Made by a program: the position numbers and the translations under genes. This document shows, piece after piece, positions 48,270-58,682 of a DNA stretch of 64,000 bases (positions within the stretch are counted from its first letter, which is position 1; each line of letters starts with the position of its first letter). The notes beneath the pieces were generated by a model. The model worked only from the letters and a program-made list of their open reading frames with translations, made no database searches and was not told the origin of the DNA. Source of the DNA: Cichorium intybus (lineage: Eukaryota > Streptophyta > Magnoliopsida > Asterales > Asteraceae); NCBI GenBank assembly GCA_023525715.1, contig CM042011.1:62001-126000 (forward strand), written 5' to 3'.

Positions 48270-49735
48270 CTACTTACAAAGTATACCGGTGACTGTCTGC
48301 CCCCCCCCCCCCCCCGGTTCTGTTACCAGCACGACGGAGATGGCCTCTCTGGAGGTAGACAGGTACATCACTAGTGTTTCTCCAGCGATGGGGCTAGACA
48401 ATGTTGGGAGGGTGGTCAAGACTTTCTTCAGTTGTTGCCATGCTTTGTCTGCGTCGGGGATCCACTTAAAGCCGCCTTTGTTTACGTCACCTTTCAAGGT
48501 ATCGAACAATGGAACTGCTCTTTCTGCCGACTTTGCCACGAATCTTCCCAGCGCTGTCAGCTTTCCGTTTAGGCCCTGCATGTCTTTCAGGGTGGCTGGG
48601 GTCGGCGTTTCTACTATGTCTTTTACTTTGCTTGGGTTAGGATGTATTCCATCATTGGTGATGCAGTACCCGAGGAATTGCCCCTCTTCTATGGTGAAGG
48701 TACATTTGGATGGGTTTAGTTTCATTTTGGTTTTCTCCAAAGTGGCGAGCGTTTCTCGTATGTCTTCTAGTAAGTCCGGGCCACTCCTGCTCTTGATCAC
48801 CATGTCATCTACGTAGACTTCGATGTTTCGGCCAATCTGGGGGGCGAACACCCGGTCTACCAACCATTGATATGTGGCGCCCGCGTTCTTCAATCCAAAG
48901 GGCATCTTTTGGTAACAGAAGGTTCTGTGGTCTGTGTAGAATGCCGTTTTTTCCTCATTGTCTTTTTTCATCAAAATCTGGTGGTAGCCTTTCTAGGCGT
49001 CCAAGAAACACTTCTAGCGAAACCTGTGTAGGGATTCGATCTTCTGGTCTATCTCTAGGAGCGGATAGTTGTCCTTTGGGCAGGCCTTGTTGAGATCTTT
49101 ATAATCAACGCACATCCGCCAGCTGCCGTCGGATTTTTTGACCATTACGGGATTTGCGATCCACGTGGGGAATATTGCTTCCCGCAGGATCCCTGCCTGC
49201 ACCAGCTTTCTTACCTCTTTGTTAATGGCATTATTGCATTCTCCTGCTTGCCCCCTCTTTTTTTGCTTCACTGGGGCGCTGCCTGGTTGGATGTTGAGCC
49301 CATGTTCGATGATTTCTCTGTCTATTCCCACCATGTCTGTGGGCTTCCAGGCAAAAACATGTTTGTACTGTTGCAGGAGGGCTATTATGTCGCTGCGCGT
49401 TTCCTTTGGCAACGTGGTGCCTATTTTGATCGGCTGCTCTGGATGGTCCGAGTTGATGACCACATTGGCATCTGCCGCGTCCAGCTTTGGTCGCTTCTGA
49501 TTACGAGTGAGTTCTTCCGATTGGAGTATCTGGCAGCACTTCAGTGGTTTGCATACGCTGGCGATCACCGTGGCAGGTCCTTCTGGCGTTTGGAATTTTA
49601 GGGTGCCATGCACCGTCGATGCTACTGCCCCGAACTTCAGGAGGCCTGGTCTTTCCAGCAGGATATTGTGTTCTGAAGGTGTCCGTACGACGACAAATTC
49701 GATTAGGACTGTTTTCTTGGTTTGGTCGTCATGGC
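48270..49735 (-). pseudogene. Tat pol: protease end and reverse transcriptase
   Basis: From 49735 leftward: the end of protease (LLERPGLLKFGAVASTVH), a linker (DHPEQPIKIG, LLQQYKHVFAWKPTDMVGI), then RT fingers (VKKSDGSWRMCVDYKDLNKA), palm (KMPFGLKNAGATYQWLVD) and active site YVDDM. A shift lies near 48975-49015. Downstream, a run of 16 C (48300-48315, G on the minus strand) stands in the start of RNase H and shifts the frame. Confidence 0.88.
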
Positions 49736-50545
49736 ACTAAACTCAAGCTTAGTACGGCTTACCATCCCCAGACAGATGGTCAATCGGAGGTAGTTAATAA
49801 AAGTGTGGAAAATTACTTACGGTGTTTCATTCAAGGGAAACCTCGTGACTGAGCTCATTGGCTGCCCTGGGCAGAATATTGGTACAACACTTCTCATCAC
49901 GTGTCCATAAATTGCACCCTTTTCAAGGTGTTGTACGGCAGAGACCCACCCAAGTTACTTCGGCATGTGGTGGGACACACGCCTCTCGCCTCTCTAGATG
50001 AACAACTGCAGGAACAGGATACGATACTGGATGAGTTGAAATTCCATCTGTTACGGGCCCAACAAATAATGAACGATATGGAAGATCGCAAACGACGGGA
50101 TATGCAATTTGAAGTGGGTGATTTGGTTTATGTGAAATTGCATCCCTATCGGCAACATTCTTTAGCCAGACGGGTGAATGAAAAATTATCTCCAAGGTTC
50201 TACGGACCATTTTTGGTGTTGCAGCGAGTGGGTCGCGTTGCTTATCGACTCCAACTTCCCGAGTACTCCCGGATTCACCCAGTGTTCCACGTGTCCCAAC
50301 TTAGACTTGCTAAAGGCGGAAACGACTGCCCCGTGGAGATTCCTGTTCAGTATCAAGAGGATTTGGTATTGTCAGCGGAGTCGGAAGAAGACTTAGGCGT
50401 TCGGGTTAAGCAATCAGCTACAGGTCCAAGTCGTGAGGTTTTAATTAAGTGGAAAGGTCAGCTCAAGGAGGAGGCCACATTGTAGGTCATGGAAACAATT
50501 CAAAATCTTTTTCCCCTCTTCCACCTTGAGGACAAGGTGGGTCAT
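49736..50545 (+). pseudogene. Reina-like pol: second part of integrase with chromodomain
   Basis: The host integrase resumes with GTKLKLSTAYHPQTDGQ and the catalytic Glu (GAG 49787-49789 in QSEVVNK). A stop follows KPRD. From 49901 the C-terminal domain reads FEVGDLVYVKLHPYRQ, KLSPRFYGPF and RIHPVFHVSQL. The end (REVLIKWKGQLKEEATL, a stop, then VMETIQNLFPLFHLEDKVG) is a chromodomain, which in chromoviruses binds chromatin marks and guides integration. Confidence 0.9.
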
Positions 50546-50558
50546 TGGGGTGGGGTAA

Positions 50559-50888
50559 TGCTAGACCACCCTTAAAGTTTACTTACCATAGAAGGGATAA
50601 ATCAGGAAATTCATAATTTACACCCTCAAACTGTTGACGGGCGTATCCGGTAATTTAATTGAAGAAGTTGTTATTTATTGCTGAAGGAGTGTCAACGTGA
50701 GGTATCATTTCTGTTAGCATGGATTTGTAATCCCTGGGAGACCGCTGGCTTCTCGAAATGCCATGCTTATCTTTTATTATACAATTTAGCCTCTGATTTC
50801 GTCATTTTATTAGTTCTTTCTTACTGTGAGTGTCTTCCAAATTAAAAGGGAAAAGGTTTCCACGGGAATTCAGAGAGAAGGCTTAGCA
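50559..50888 (+). repeat. 3' LTR of the Reina-like element
   Basis: 330 bases, same ends as the 5' LTR, preceded by the polypurine tract GGGGTGGGGTAA and followed by the CATCC duplication. Confidence 0.95.
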
Positions 50889-50893
50889 CATCC

Positions 50894-52880
50894 GCCCCTT
50901 CTACCACAACCACCACCAAAATTCTACGCCTCCACCACCACCCATCTCCACCACCTCCCCTATCCACCGCCAACCCATCTTACGCCACCCACTACCTCTC
51001 CACCTCACCCACCAGCACCCACCCCACCCTACCCTACCCCCCTCCCCCATCAAATTTTTTTTTTTATTTTTTACCACCCACTCCCGCTCCACCCCACCAA
51101 CCAGCACCCACCCTACCATACAACCCCACCCCTGCCCACCAAAAAAAGATTTAATTTTTTTTACCACTCACTCTCGATCAACCCCATCCACCAGCACCCA
51201 CCCTACCCTAACCACCCCACCCTACCAAACCCTACTCCCTCCCTCGCCCACCAAAATAAAAAATTTAAATTTTTTTACCACCCACTCCTACTCCACCCCA
51301 TCCACCAGCACCCATCTAACCTACCCACCCTACCCTACACCTACCCTGCCCACCAAAAAAATTCATTTTTACCACCCATTCTGTAGGTCCTTAAACTATC
51401 CTAGATCTAAGCACGGTATCAATCAATCAATCAAACACAAGAGGAGAATCGACCTTCAATGCACACAATATATTAAAAACCGTCTAGTACATAAGATCTG
51501 CAGTTGCTTGAAAAATGAATTTCGCTATGCTTGCTACGTGCTCCAAAACAACTAACTAGCCAAATGAAGGCTAAGGACACATATATATACCTAAGCTATC
51601 CGGACCGAAATCCTAAGCCCATCAGACCAAAATCCACAGCCAGGCCTGACCGAAATTATTAGGATTTCGGTCATGATGGACAAAATCCAGGGGGATTTCG
51701 GTCCCAGGCCGAAATCCTCAAATAGGCCCCTAAACTATGATATTTTCTGTTTTAAACCTTATAAATGCAAAGATTAAACCACTAAAATAAGTTTTAACAA
51801 ATTCCCGGTCCATCCCACCCATCAGCACCCACCCTACCCTACCCCCCCTCCCGCCCACCAAAAAAAATTAATTTCTTTACCACCCACTCTCGTTCCACCC
51901 CACCCACCAGCACCCACCCCGACCCTACCCCACCTAACCTACCCCCTACACCTGCCCACCAAAAAAAATTTACCTTAAAAATTTTCTTTTACCACCCACC
52001 AACACCCACCCCACCCTACCCTACCACTTACCCCCTGTCCACCAAAAAAGAATTTACCATAAAAATTTTATTTTACCACCCACACCCGCTCCACCCCATC
52101 CCACCCTACCCTACCCACCCCACCCTACCTTACCCCACGTCCACCAAAAAAATTTATTTTTACCACCCACTCTCGCTCCACCAGCACCCACCCCACCTGA
52201 CCATACACACCCCAACCCACCCTACCACACCCCCACCCCCACCAAATTTTCATTTTTATTTTTTTACCACCCACTTTCGCTCCATCCTACCCACTAGAAC
52301 CCAGCGCACCCCACCCTACCCACTGCATCCTTCCCCACCGCCCCCTCACCACTACCTCGACCACCAAAAAAGATTTTTCTTTAATTTTTTCCCACCTACT
52401 CGTGCTCCACCCCACCCACTAGAACCCACCACACCCCACTATACCCTACCCCTCCCCGCCCCACCAAATTTTTTTAATCTTTTTACCAACCACTCCCGCT
52501 CCATCCCACCCTACCTTACCCCCTATCCATCAGAAAAAATGTTTTTTTTTATTTTTTTACCATCTACTCCCGTTCCACCCCACCCACCAGCACTCACCAC
52601 ACCCCACCCCATGCTACCCTACCCCCATCCCACAAAATAAATTAATTTTTTTTACCATCCAGTCCCGCTCCACCCCACCTACCAGCACCCACCCCACCAC
52701 ACACTACCCTACCCCCCTCTTCCACCAAAAAAAAACTTTTATTTTAATTTTTTTACCACCCACTCTCACTCCACCACACCCACCAACACCCATCCCACCC
52801 CCACCCTACCTTACCCCCTTCCCCTACTAAAGAAAAGGTTTACAACCAAATTTTTTTACCACCCACTCCCGTTCCACCCC
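50894..52880. repeat. C-rich tandem array (TTTTACCACCCACTCCCGCT unit)
   Basis: About fifteen degenerate units of 85-120 bases: TTTTTACCACCCACTCCCGC, TCCACCCCACCCACCAGCAC, CCACCCCACCCTACCCTACC, then CCACCAAAAAAAATTT. Strong C/G strand asymmetry. It is interrupted by an insertion at 51382-51799. Open frames in it are proline-rich by composition only. Confidence 0.9.
51382..51799 (-). mobile_element. Probable solo LTR inserted in the C-rich array
   Basis: A 418-base non-repetitive island with TG...CA ends (on the minus strand TGTTAAAAC...GGACCTACA). Joining the two flanks restores an array unit (ACCCATTC then CCGGTCC), and ATTC is present on both sides (51378-51381, 51801-51804), so the insertion point is clear; extended to five bases the flanks are CATTC and AATTC. 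It contains a TATATATA box and several GGATTTCGGTC repeats in both orientations. Copia-type LTR is the best guess. Confidence 0.6.
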
Positions 52881-52889
52881 ACCATTCAC

Positions 52890-53670
52890 ATGTGCATATT
52901 CATAAGGGAATGATAGGTTTTAATCACATATGAATAATAAGGTTTAATCACATGTGAATAGTTTAATCATATGTGAATAATAATGTTTAATTGCATGTGA
53001 TTAAATACATATGATAGGAAAATTTATTTAAAAATAAAAAATTTGTTATGTACATATTTACATATGAATAACATGTTATAATCACATGTGAATAACTTAA
53101 TTATATGTGAATAGCATGGTTTTAATCACATGTCAATAACTTAATTATATGTGAATAAAAGGTTTTTTAATCACATGTGAATAATATGGTTTTACCACAT
53201 GTAAATAGCTTAATCATATGTGATCAACAATTTTAATCACATGTGATTAAATACATATAATAAGAAAAATTATTTAAAAATAAAAAATTCATTAAGCATA
53301 TATTTATATATGAATAACATGTTTTAATCACATGTGATTGAATACATATAATAAGAAAATTTATTAAAAATAAAAATAAAAATTCTATTTGAGCATATTC
53401 ACATGCGAATAACAAGTTATAATCACATGTGAATAGCATGATCTTATTGCATGTGAGTAACATGTTTTAATCATATATGAATAATAGGGTTTTATCACAT
53501 GTGAATAGCTTAATCATGTGTGATCAACAATGTTTAATCACATGTGATTAAATACATATAATAAGAAATTTTATTTAAACATAAAAAATTCATTATGTAC
53601 ATATTTGCATATAAATAACATGTTTTAATCACATGTGATTATGTGAATAACAAGGTTTAATCTCATGTGA
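52890..53670. repeat. Patch of CACATGTGAATAA / AATCACATGTGATTAAATAC repeats
   Basis: About 780 bases dominated by AATCACATGTGAATAA and AATCACATGTGATT (exact at 53235-53248) with TAAATACATATAATAAGAAA spacers. The motif is the one that fills the 13-kb MULE, although flanking text differs. Confidence 0.85.
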
Positions 53671-54070
53671 TTGAAGAAATTCTAGTTAAGACATTTCATC
53701 GAACAACTTATGTGCATCCTTCTTTTTCAGCTTATGTGCACCTCTAAGGTTCACCAAATTCAGCAAGTTTCAAAGTTTCAACAAGAAATCAAACATTTTC
53801 AGCTAGAAATGGAATTAATTACAGAATTTCAGCAACAAATTACAAATTTCCAGCAACAAAATTCAAATAATCAGCAAAACTTAACAACAAGTTTGACATT
53901 TTCAACAATAAATTTCACAAGAACGTTGAAAAAATTAAGATATACATAGACACATATATTATAATGTTAATGTTTTTAGAAAATATATTATTTCAGTTGT
54001 CTTTAAATTTCCAACAAATAAAAAAATGTTATAAAAAAGTAACAAACTCTGCGTATTCTATTTCATCCGT
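53671..54070. other. No gene; CAGCAA/TTTCAACAA-rich low complexity
   Basis: A 79-codon frame (53710-53949) is glutamine-rich because of repeated TTTCAGCAACAAATT; I treat it as compositional. Confidence 0.5.
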
Positions 54071-54553
54071 TATACCAGGTGTAACGCGTCATATTTACAT
54101 ATTTGACACCGCTTTTAAAATTTTGTCCAAAAACTAAATTTTGTTATGAATATGGTCAAAACTTTTTTTTTCAAATTATATTCAAAATTAGTTCTTTTTT
54201 AAACAGTTTGTAAACATTTTTTAAGACTCTTTTTTACACTTTTAACAATTTTTCTAAAACTTTTCCAAAATTTTTTTATATTTTTTGAACAACAAATGTA
54301 CAACGTATTTGAACCTTTCTAAAGACTTTTTAACAACCTTTTATAAACTCTTTTACAATCATTTTTTTATAATTTCTTGTGTACTTTTTTTATAATTTTT
54401 TAAAACATTTTAAATTATTCTACAAATTTTCAAAATTATTTTACAATTTCATACAACTTTTTTATAATTTTTTTACATACATTTATATAACTCCTCAGAA
54501 CAAAATATTTCTAAAAGTAGTAAAATAGTATTAACATTTTTTGTTTATACTTC
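54071..54553. repeat. Left arm of a long inverted repeat
   Basis: T-rich sequence whose inverse matches 61292-61768: ATTTTGTC-AA-CTAAATTTTGTTATG, CAAAATTAGTT and TTTTTTAAGACTCTTTTTT are shared. Imperfect, many small indels. The innermost part TTTATACTTCTT pairs with AAGAAGTATAAA right of the LINE. Confidence 0.65.
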
Positions 54554-54886
54554 TTATATTCCTCTTTTTTGGGTAAAGAGGACGGTACCTCTGACAAATT
54601 TTATTAATAAAAAGAATAAATACAATTTAAGGCTGGGGACTCCCCACCAAAATAAACAACAAAAAGACCCATTGGGACAAGCCCCAATGGTCAACAAGGC
54701 AATACTAGGAACCAAAACAGGTTTTGGAACCAGAGAACATAACAGGAACATAAAAAGCAAACATCCTGCAAAAAAAAACAAAAAAAAAAAAAACAAACCA
54801 TACAAGCAGAGAAATATATAATAGAAAAGATGAGATAGGAGAGAAAAATAGACCACAGTGGAAAATAGGAGATACATCTCTCAACG

Positions 54887-57800
54887 TTAGGGTAGGGACC
54901 ATACTCTTTTAGCCAAAATAACATTAGGAGAATGTTTCATAGAGAGACTCACCAATCTACAACGGACATCATCAATAATAGTCTTGACAACATCATGATA
55001 CGATCTTCTGTTATTTTTAAAAATCCGGTTATTTCTTTCCTGCCAAATGTGGTAGATAGCTCCCGCAAGCACAAGTCTTTGGATAATGGACCAAACGGTC
55101 TTACCCTTAGTGATGGGCTTGAGGAGATTGATGATATCCGACCAGCAATTTGTGGGGAAGGAGAGGTTCATAACATGCTGAAGATCATACCAAACCATAG
55201 AAGGGAAAGAACACTCAAAGAAAAGATGTGGAAGGGAGTCGGAACAATCACCGCAGAAGGCACAGATAAGGTTGGCGTTACTCTCCCAGATTCTGATTTT
55301 ATCATGGGTCTTGAGTCGATCTTTGAGAGCAACCCAGAGAATGCAGGCATGTCTAGGGATATTCTGGGAGTACCAAACAAGATGATACCAGTCGACAGGT
55401 TGGTCCGAGGGGCGTATAGAGTGCCAGACAGAACGGACCGAAAAAGGAGAGACCTTACCGTCGCAAGATCTCCAGAGGAGTTTATCAGGAACGGACGTGG
55501 AAAGAGAAGGGGGGTTATGAGAAAGCAGAACGGGATGGTAGTCCAGCCAGCAATAGGGGCGCACCCAACACCCGTTGAGGACAAGGTCAGCAACCTTAGA
55601 ATCAGCAGTGAAGCCCGCAGTATGGATGTTACGGGCGGATAAGAACTAAGAGAGGGGACCAGCAGGATGCCAGTTATCGAACCAAGCAGACGTAGAGCAG
55701 CCATCGCCAACCTTGGAGACAATAAAGCCCCTAATCTTACCCCGCATGTCGAGGATATTGCGCCACGCATAGCCCGTACCGCGCTTCTTGGGGGCATCCC
55801 ATAAGTTACATCCACAGAGGCGGTACGAGTGGATCCACCTGACCCAGAGAGAATCCTTATTAGAAAGGAGTCTCCAGGTATGGGAAGCCATAAAGGCAAT
55901 ATTCCAATCAACAAGGTTACGAATACCCAGACCACCATGGGTCTTAGGGAGACATACAGTCTTCCATGAGACTTTGGCTTTACCACGCTTCATCTCACCG
56001 TTGCACCAGAGGAAACCCCTAGTGAGTTTCTCAATCTCGTTAGAGATAGATTTAGGAAGAATAAAAACGGAAGCCCAATAAATTTGCATAGAAGAAAGGA
56101 CAGAGAGGATGAGTTGGAGACGACCAGCAAAAGAGAGAGACTTGTTCTTCCAGTCGTTAATCCTGCATTTGACTTTATTAACTAGGCGTTTACAGTCCTT
56201 GTGGACAAGACGAGTGTGATGAGAGGGACACCAAGGTATCGGACAGGTAGAGATCCCTCCGGAAACCTAACAATACGATCAATGGAAGCTCTGGCCCTCT
56301 CACCAACATTGCAGTAGAAGGCTTCACTCTTTGCTTCGTTAGGGTGGATCCCAGAGACCCTAGAGAATTCAGCAAGAGAGTCATTTATGACACGAACCGA
56401 AGAGCTATCGCCATGACAGAAGAGAAGAAGGTCATCGGCAAAGCAGAGATGGGTGATACTTTGCTCCTCACATTGCCGATGGAATTTAAAAGAATCGGAG
56501 TCAGTGATGTTTCTCTTGATCATAAGGTTAAGCACCTCCATCACAAGAGTGAAGAGATAGGGAGAGAGGGGGTCACCCTGACGGATGCCCCTTTGACCGT
56601 CGAAGAATCCGTGCATATTACCATTGATGCTCACAGAGTAAGCAGGAGTGGAGACACACGTCATGATCCAGTCAATCATACGAATGGGGAAACCAAACCC
56701 AACCAAGATGGTGCGAAGAAAAAACCATTCCACCGTATCGTAAGCTTTTTGGATATCGACTTTAAACGCACACCTAGGGGGACCACGATGACAATGATAA
56801 TCACGCATGAGCTCCTGGACAAGAAGAACATTGTCAGTGATCAGGCGCCCTGGAATGAAAGCAGACTGGTTTTCATCAACCAGAGAAGAGAGGTGGTTCT
56901 TGATACGGTCCGCAATGATCTTGCTGATACATTTGTAAACAACGTTACAGCAGGCGATTGGGCGGAAATCAGTGACTTTAGACAGGGAGTCAACCTTAGG
57001 GATGAGAGCAAGCACGGTGTTGTTGAGCGACTTAAGGATTTTACCAGAAGAGAAGAACTCCTTAACCGTCGAACAAACATCGTGCCCCACAATATCCCAA
57101 GCCGACTTGAAGAACTTAACCGAGAAACCATCTGGGCCGGGCGCTTTATCATCGCCCATCTGGAACAAGACGCACTTAACCTCCTCATCCGTAACAGGAG
57201 TAAGCATTGTGGCAGAATGAAGGGGGGAGAGCTTATTAGAGAAGAGGAACACGGGTCACGAATAGCAATGGAGGGGTGGGCTGCGCCTAAGAAAGTTTGG
57301 AAGTGGGAGACGAACAGATTGGGGAGGGCATCCCCAGAAATCCAGCTGCCCTGGGCATCCAGGATGAAGTCGATACGATCGCGAGAATTACAACTTTTAA
57401 CAGACTTGTGGAAGAAAGCAGAGTTTTTATCACCCTCATGAAGCCAGTCAACCTTAGCCTTCTGTTTCAGGAACCTCTCTTCATCCAGGAAAGCCTCGTT
57501 ATAAGCGCGAAGGTACCTGCAATGTTCGTCACGGAGAGCCCTATTGAAAGGGTCCCGATCCAGAGCAATCTGAACTCTATCAAGCTCAGTAAGAAGAGAG
57601 ATAACCTTAGAGAAGAGGTTGCCCAGGCTACGCAGCAGCTTACGCAAAGGCGCTTTCAGATTTTTCAGTTTTGGAAAACCTTATACATCTGATGGTCGGG
57701 GATATGGGGATCCCAAGAAGAAGCAACAACACGTTTAAACTCGTTTTTATAAGTAAGAAAATTAGGGAACTTGAACGGTTTAGGCTTGAACGGGGAGCTG

Positions 57801-58516
57801 AGGGGGAGAGAAAGCACAGCAGGGGAATGGTCGGACGATCGGTAAGGGAGAAAAGTGACAGAAGCAGAGGGAAAAGAAGCAACGAAGCGCGGATTACCCA
57901 TGACACGGTCAAGCTTCTTGAGAATGCAACCGGAACCGTTAGGAGACTTGGTCCAGGTGTAGAAGAGACCTTTGAAATTAAGGTCCTCCATCTCAATCCG
58001 ATTCACACAGTCCCTGAAATCATCCATGCCTCGAGAGATACCAGACGCCCCAGCGGTGCTATCTTTCATTTCAAGAGCAACATTGAAATCACCCAACACG
58101 ACCCAAGGGGCAGCTTTAACAAAATGTTTATGAGCCGTAAGAGAATCCCATAGAGAGCGGCACAACATGTGATTATTATGAGCATAGATGAAAGAGCAGA
58201 AGAAGGATTTATTAGAAGCATGAATTTTAACACTGAAATGCATAACCTGATCATTGGAGTCGAGAAGCATCATATCAACAGCCAGCAGGTCCCAGGCAAC
58301 CACAATTCTCGTCCCTCGGTTGCAAAAAAACCCATTGGAAGACCAAGATCAAGAGCCAAAGACAAGACTACAGATACGAGGTAGATTATAGAAGGAGGCA
58401 CGAGTCTCGATTACGGCACAAATATGAAGATTTTGATCGCGGATAAGCTCTCTCAAAGCTTTCTAATGGGAAAGTTTACAGAGACCGCGAGAGTTCCACG
58501 CAGCGACGTGCGTCAT
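54887..58516 (-). pseudogene. LINE ORF2: endonuclease and reverse transcriptase
   Basis: The start is likely ATG 58516 (MTHVAAWNSRGLCKL), the beginning of an AP endonuclease; TAG at 58463-58465 interrupts it. EN motifs: CSFIYAHN, VVLGDFNVAL, FYTWTKS, LDRVMGN, RSSDHSPAVL. RT (56182-57252): KAPGPDGFSVKFFK, ALIPKVDSLSKVTDFRPIAC, DIQKAYDTVEW, RGIRQGDPLSPYLF, and active site CFADDLLLF. The thumb and linker (GFLWCNGEMKRGKAKVSW) are at 55646-56089; the zf-RVT end (HACILWVALKDRL, CAFCGDCSD...HLFFEC) at 54887-55564. Frameshifts separate EN from RT (near 57650), RT from thumb (near 56180) and thumb from the end (near 55600). Its product would nick DNA and reverse-transcribe LINE RNA at the nick. Confidence 0.9.
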
Positions 58517-58682
58517 ATGGAAACCGAGCGGGGGGTGGAGTCCATCTGCTCGGATAACGGAGCTATCATAAGGTGATCATGAGGTGATCCAATATCTCCT
58601 ACAATGAACTGGGCAGTTTCCCCATCATCAGAGTCGACCTCAATGCAGTTATCCTTATCGATGATGTCATCAGTATCCTTTG

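Larger units (their letters stand above)
42314..49735 (-). mobile_element. Nested Tat-type Ty3/gypsy element, 5'-truncated
   Basis: Antisense to its host: 3' LTR (42314-42880), polypurine tract (GGGGGGACT on the minus strand), an antisense extra ORF (43227-45434 on plus), spacer with a 57-base minisatellite, then integrase, double RNase H, reverse transcriptase and protease remnant on minus up to 49735. A dual RNase H and an antisense ORF between pol and 3' LTR are known marks of the Tat lineage. Gag, primer site and 5' LTR are missing; the break at 49735 also removed a little of the host integrase (about WRELFKLS), so a deletion spans the junction. Confidence 0.88.
38368..50888 (+). mobile_element. 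Reina-like Ty3/gypsy chromovirus with nested insertion
   Basis: LTRs of equal length, 38368-38697 and 50559-50888 (330 bases, TGCTAGACCACC...GGCTTAGCA), flanked by the duplication CATCC (38363-38367 and 50889-50893). A tRNA-Met primer site follows the 5' LTR, and the purine-rich GGGGTGGGGTAA precedes the 3' LTR. Order gag-PR-RT-RH-INT-chromodomain on the plus strand; short LTRs and the CFRCDEK knuckle point to the Reina clade. The integrase is split by a Tat-type element at 42314-49735. Coding parts carry many stops and shifts, so this is an old copy, though its ends are intact. Confidence 0.92.

Noticed and set aside
47103..49852. Plus-strand frames over the nested Tat pol
   Set aside because: Antisense shadows of the minus-strand integrase, RNase H and RT.
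50826..51386. Proline-rich 186-codon frame
   Set aside because: It reads from LTR into the C-rich tandem array; composition only.
50894..52880. Telomere-like sequence
   Set aside because: CCCTACCC strings occur, but the plant telomere repeat CCCTAAA is not present in tandem.
53710..53949. Gln-rich frame of 79 codons
   Set aside because: Produced by TTTCAGCAACAAATT-type low complexity; no domain.
54932..57692. Plus-strand frames of 200-365 codons over the LINE
   Set aside because: They are antisense to LINE ORF2, whose minus frames carry all the RT and endonuclease motifs.
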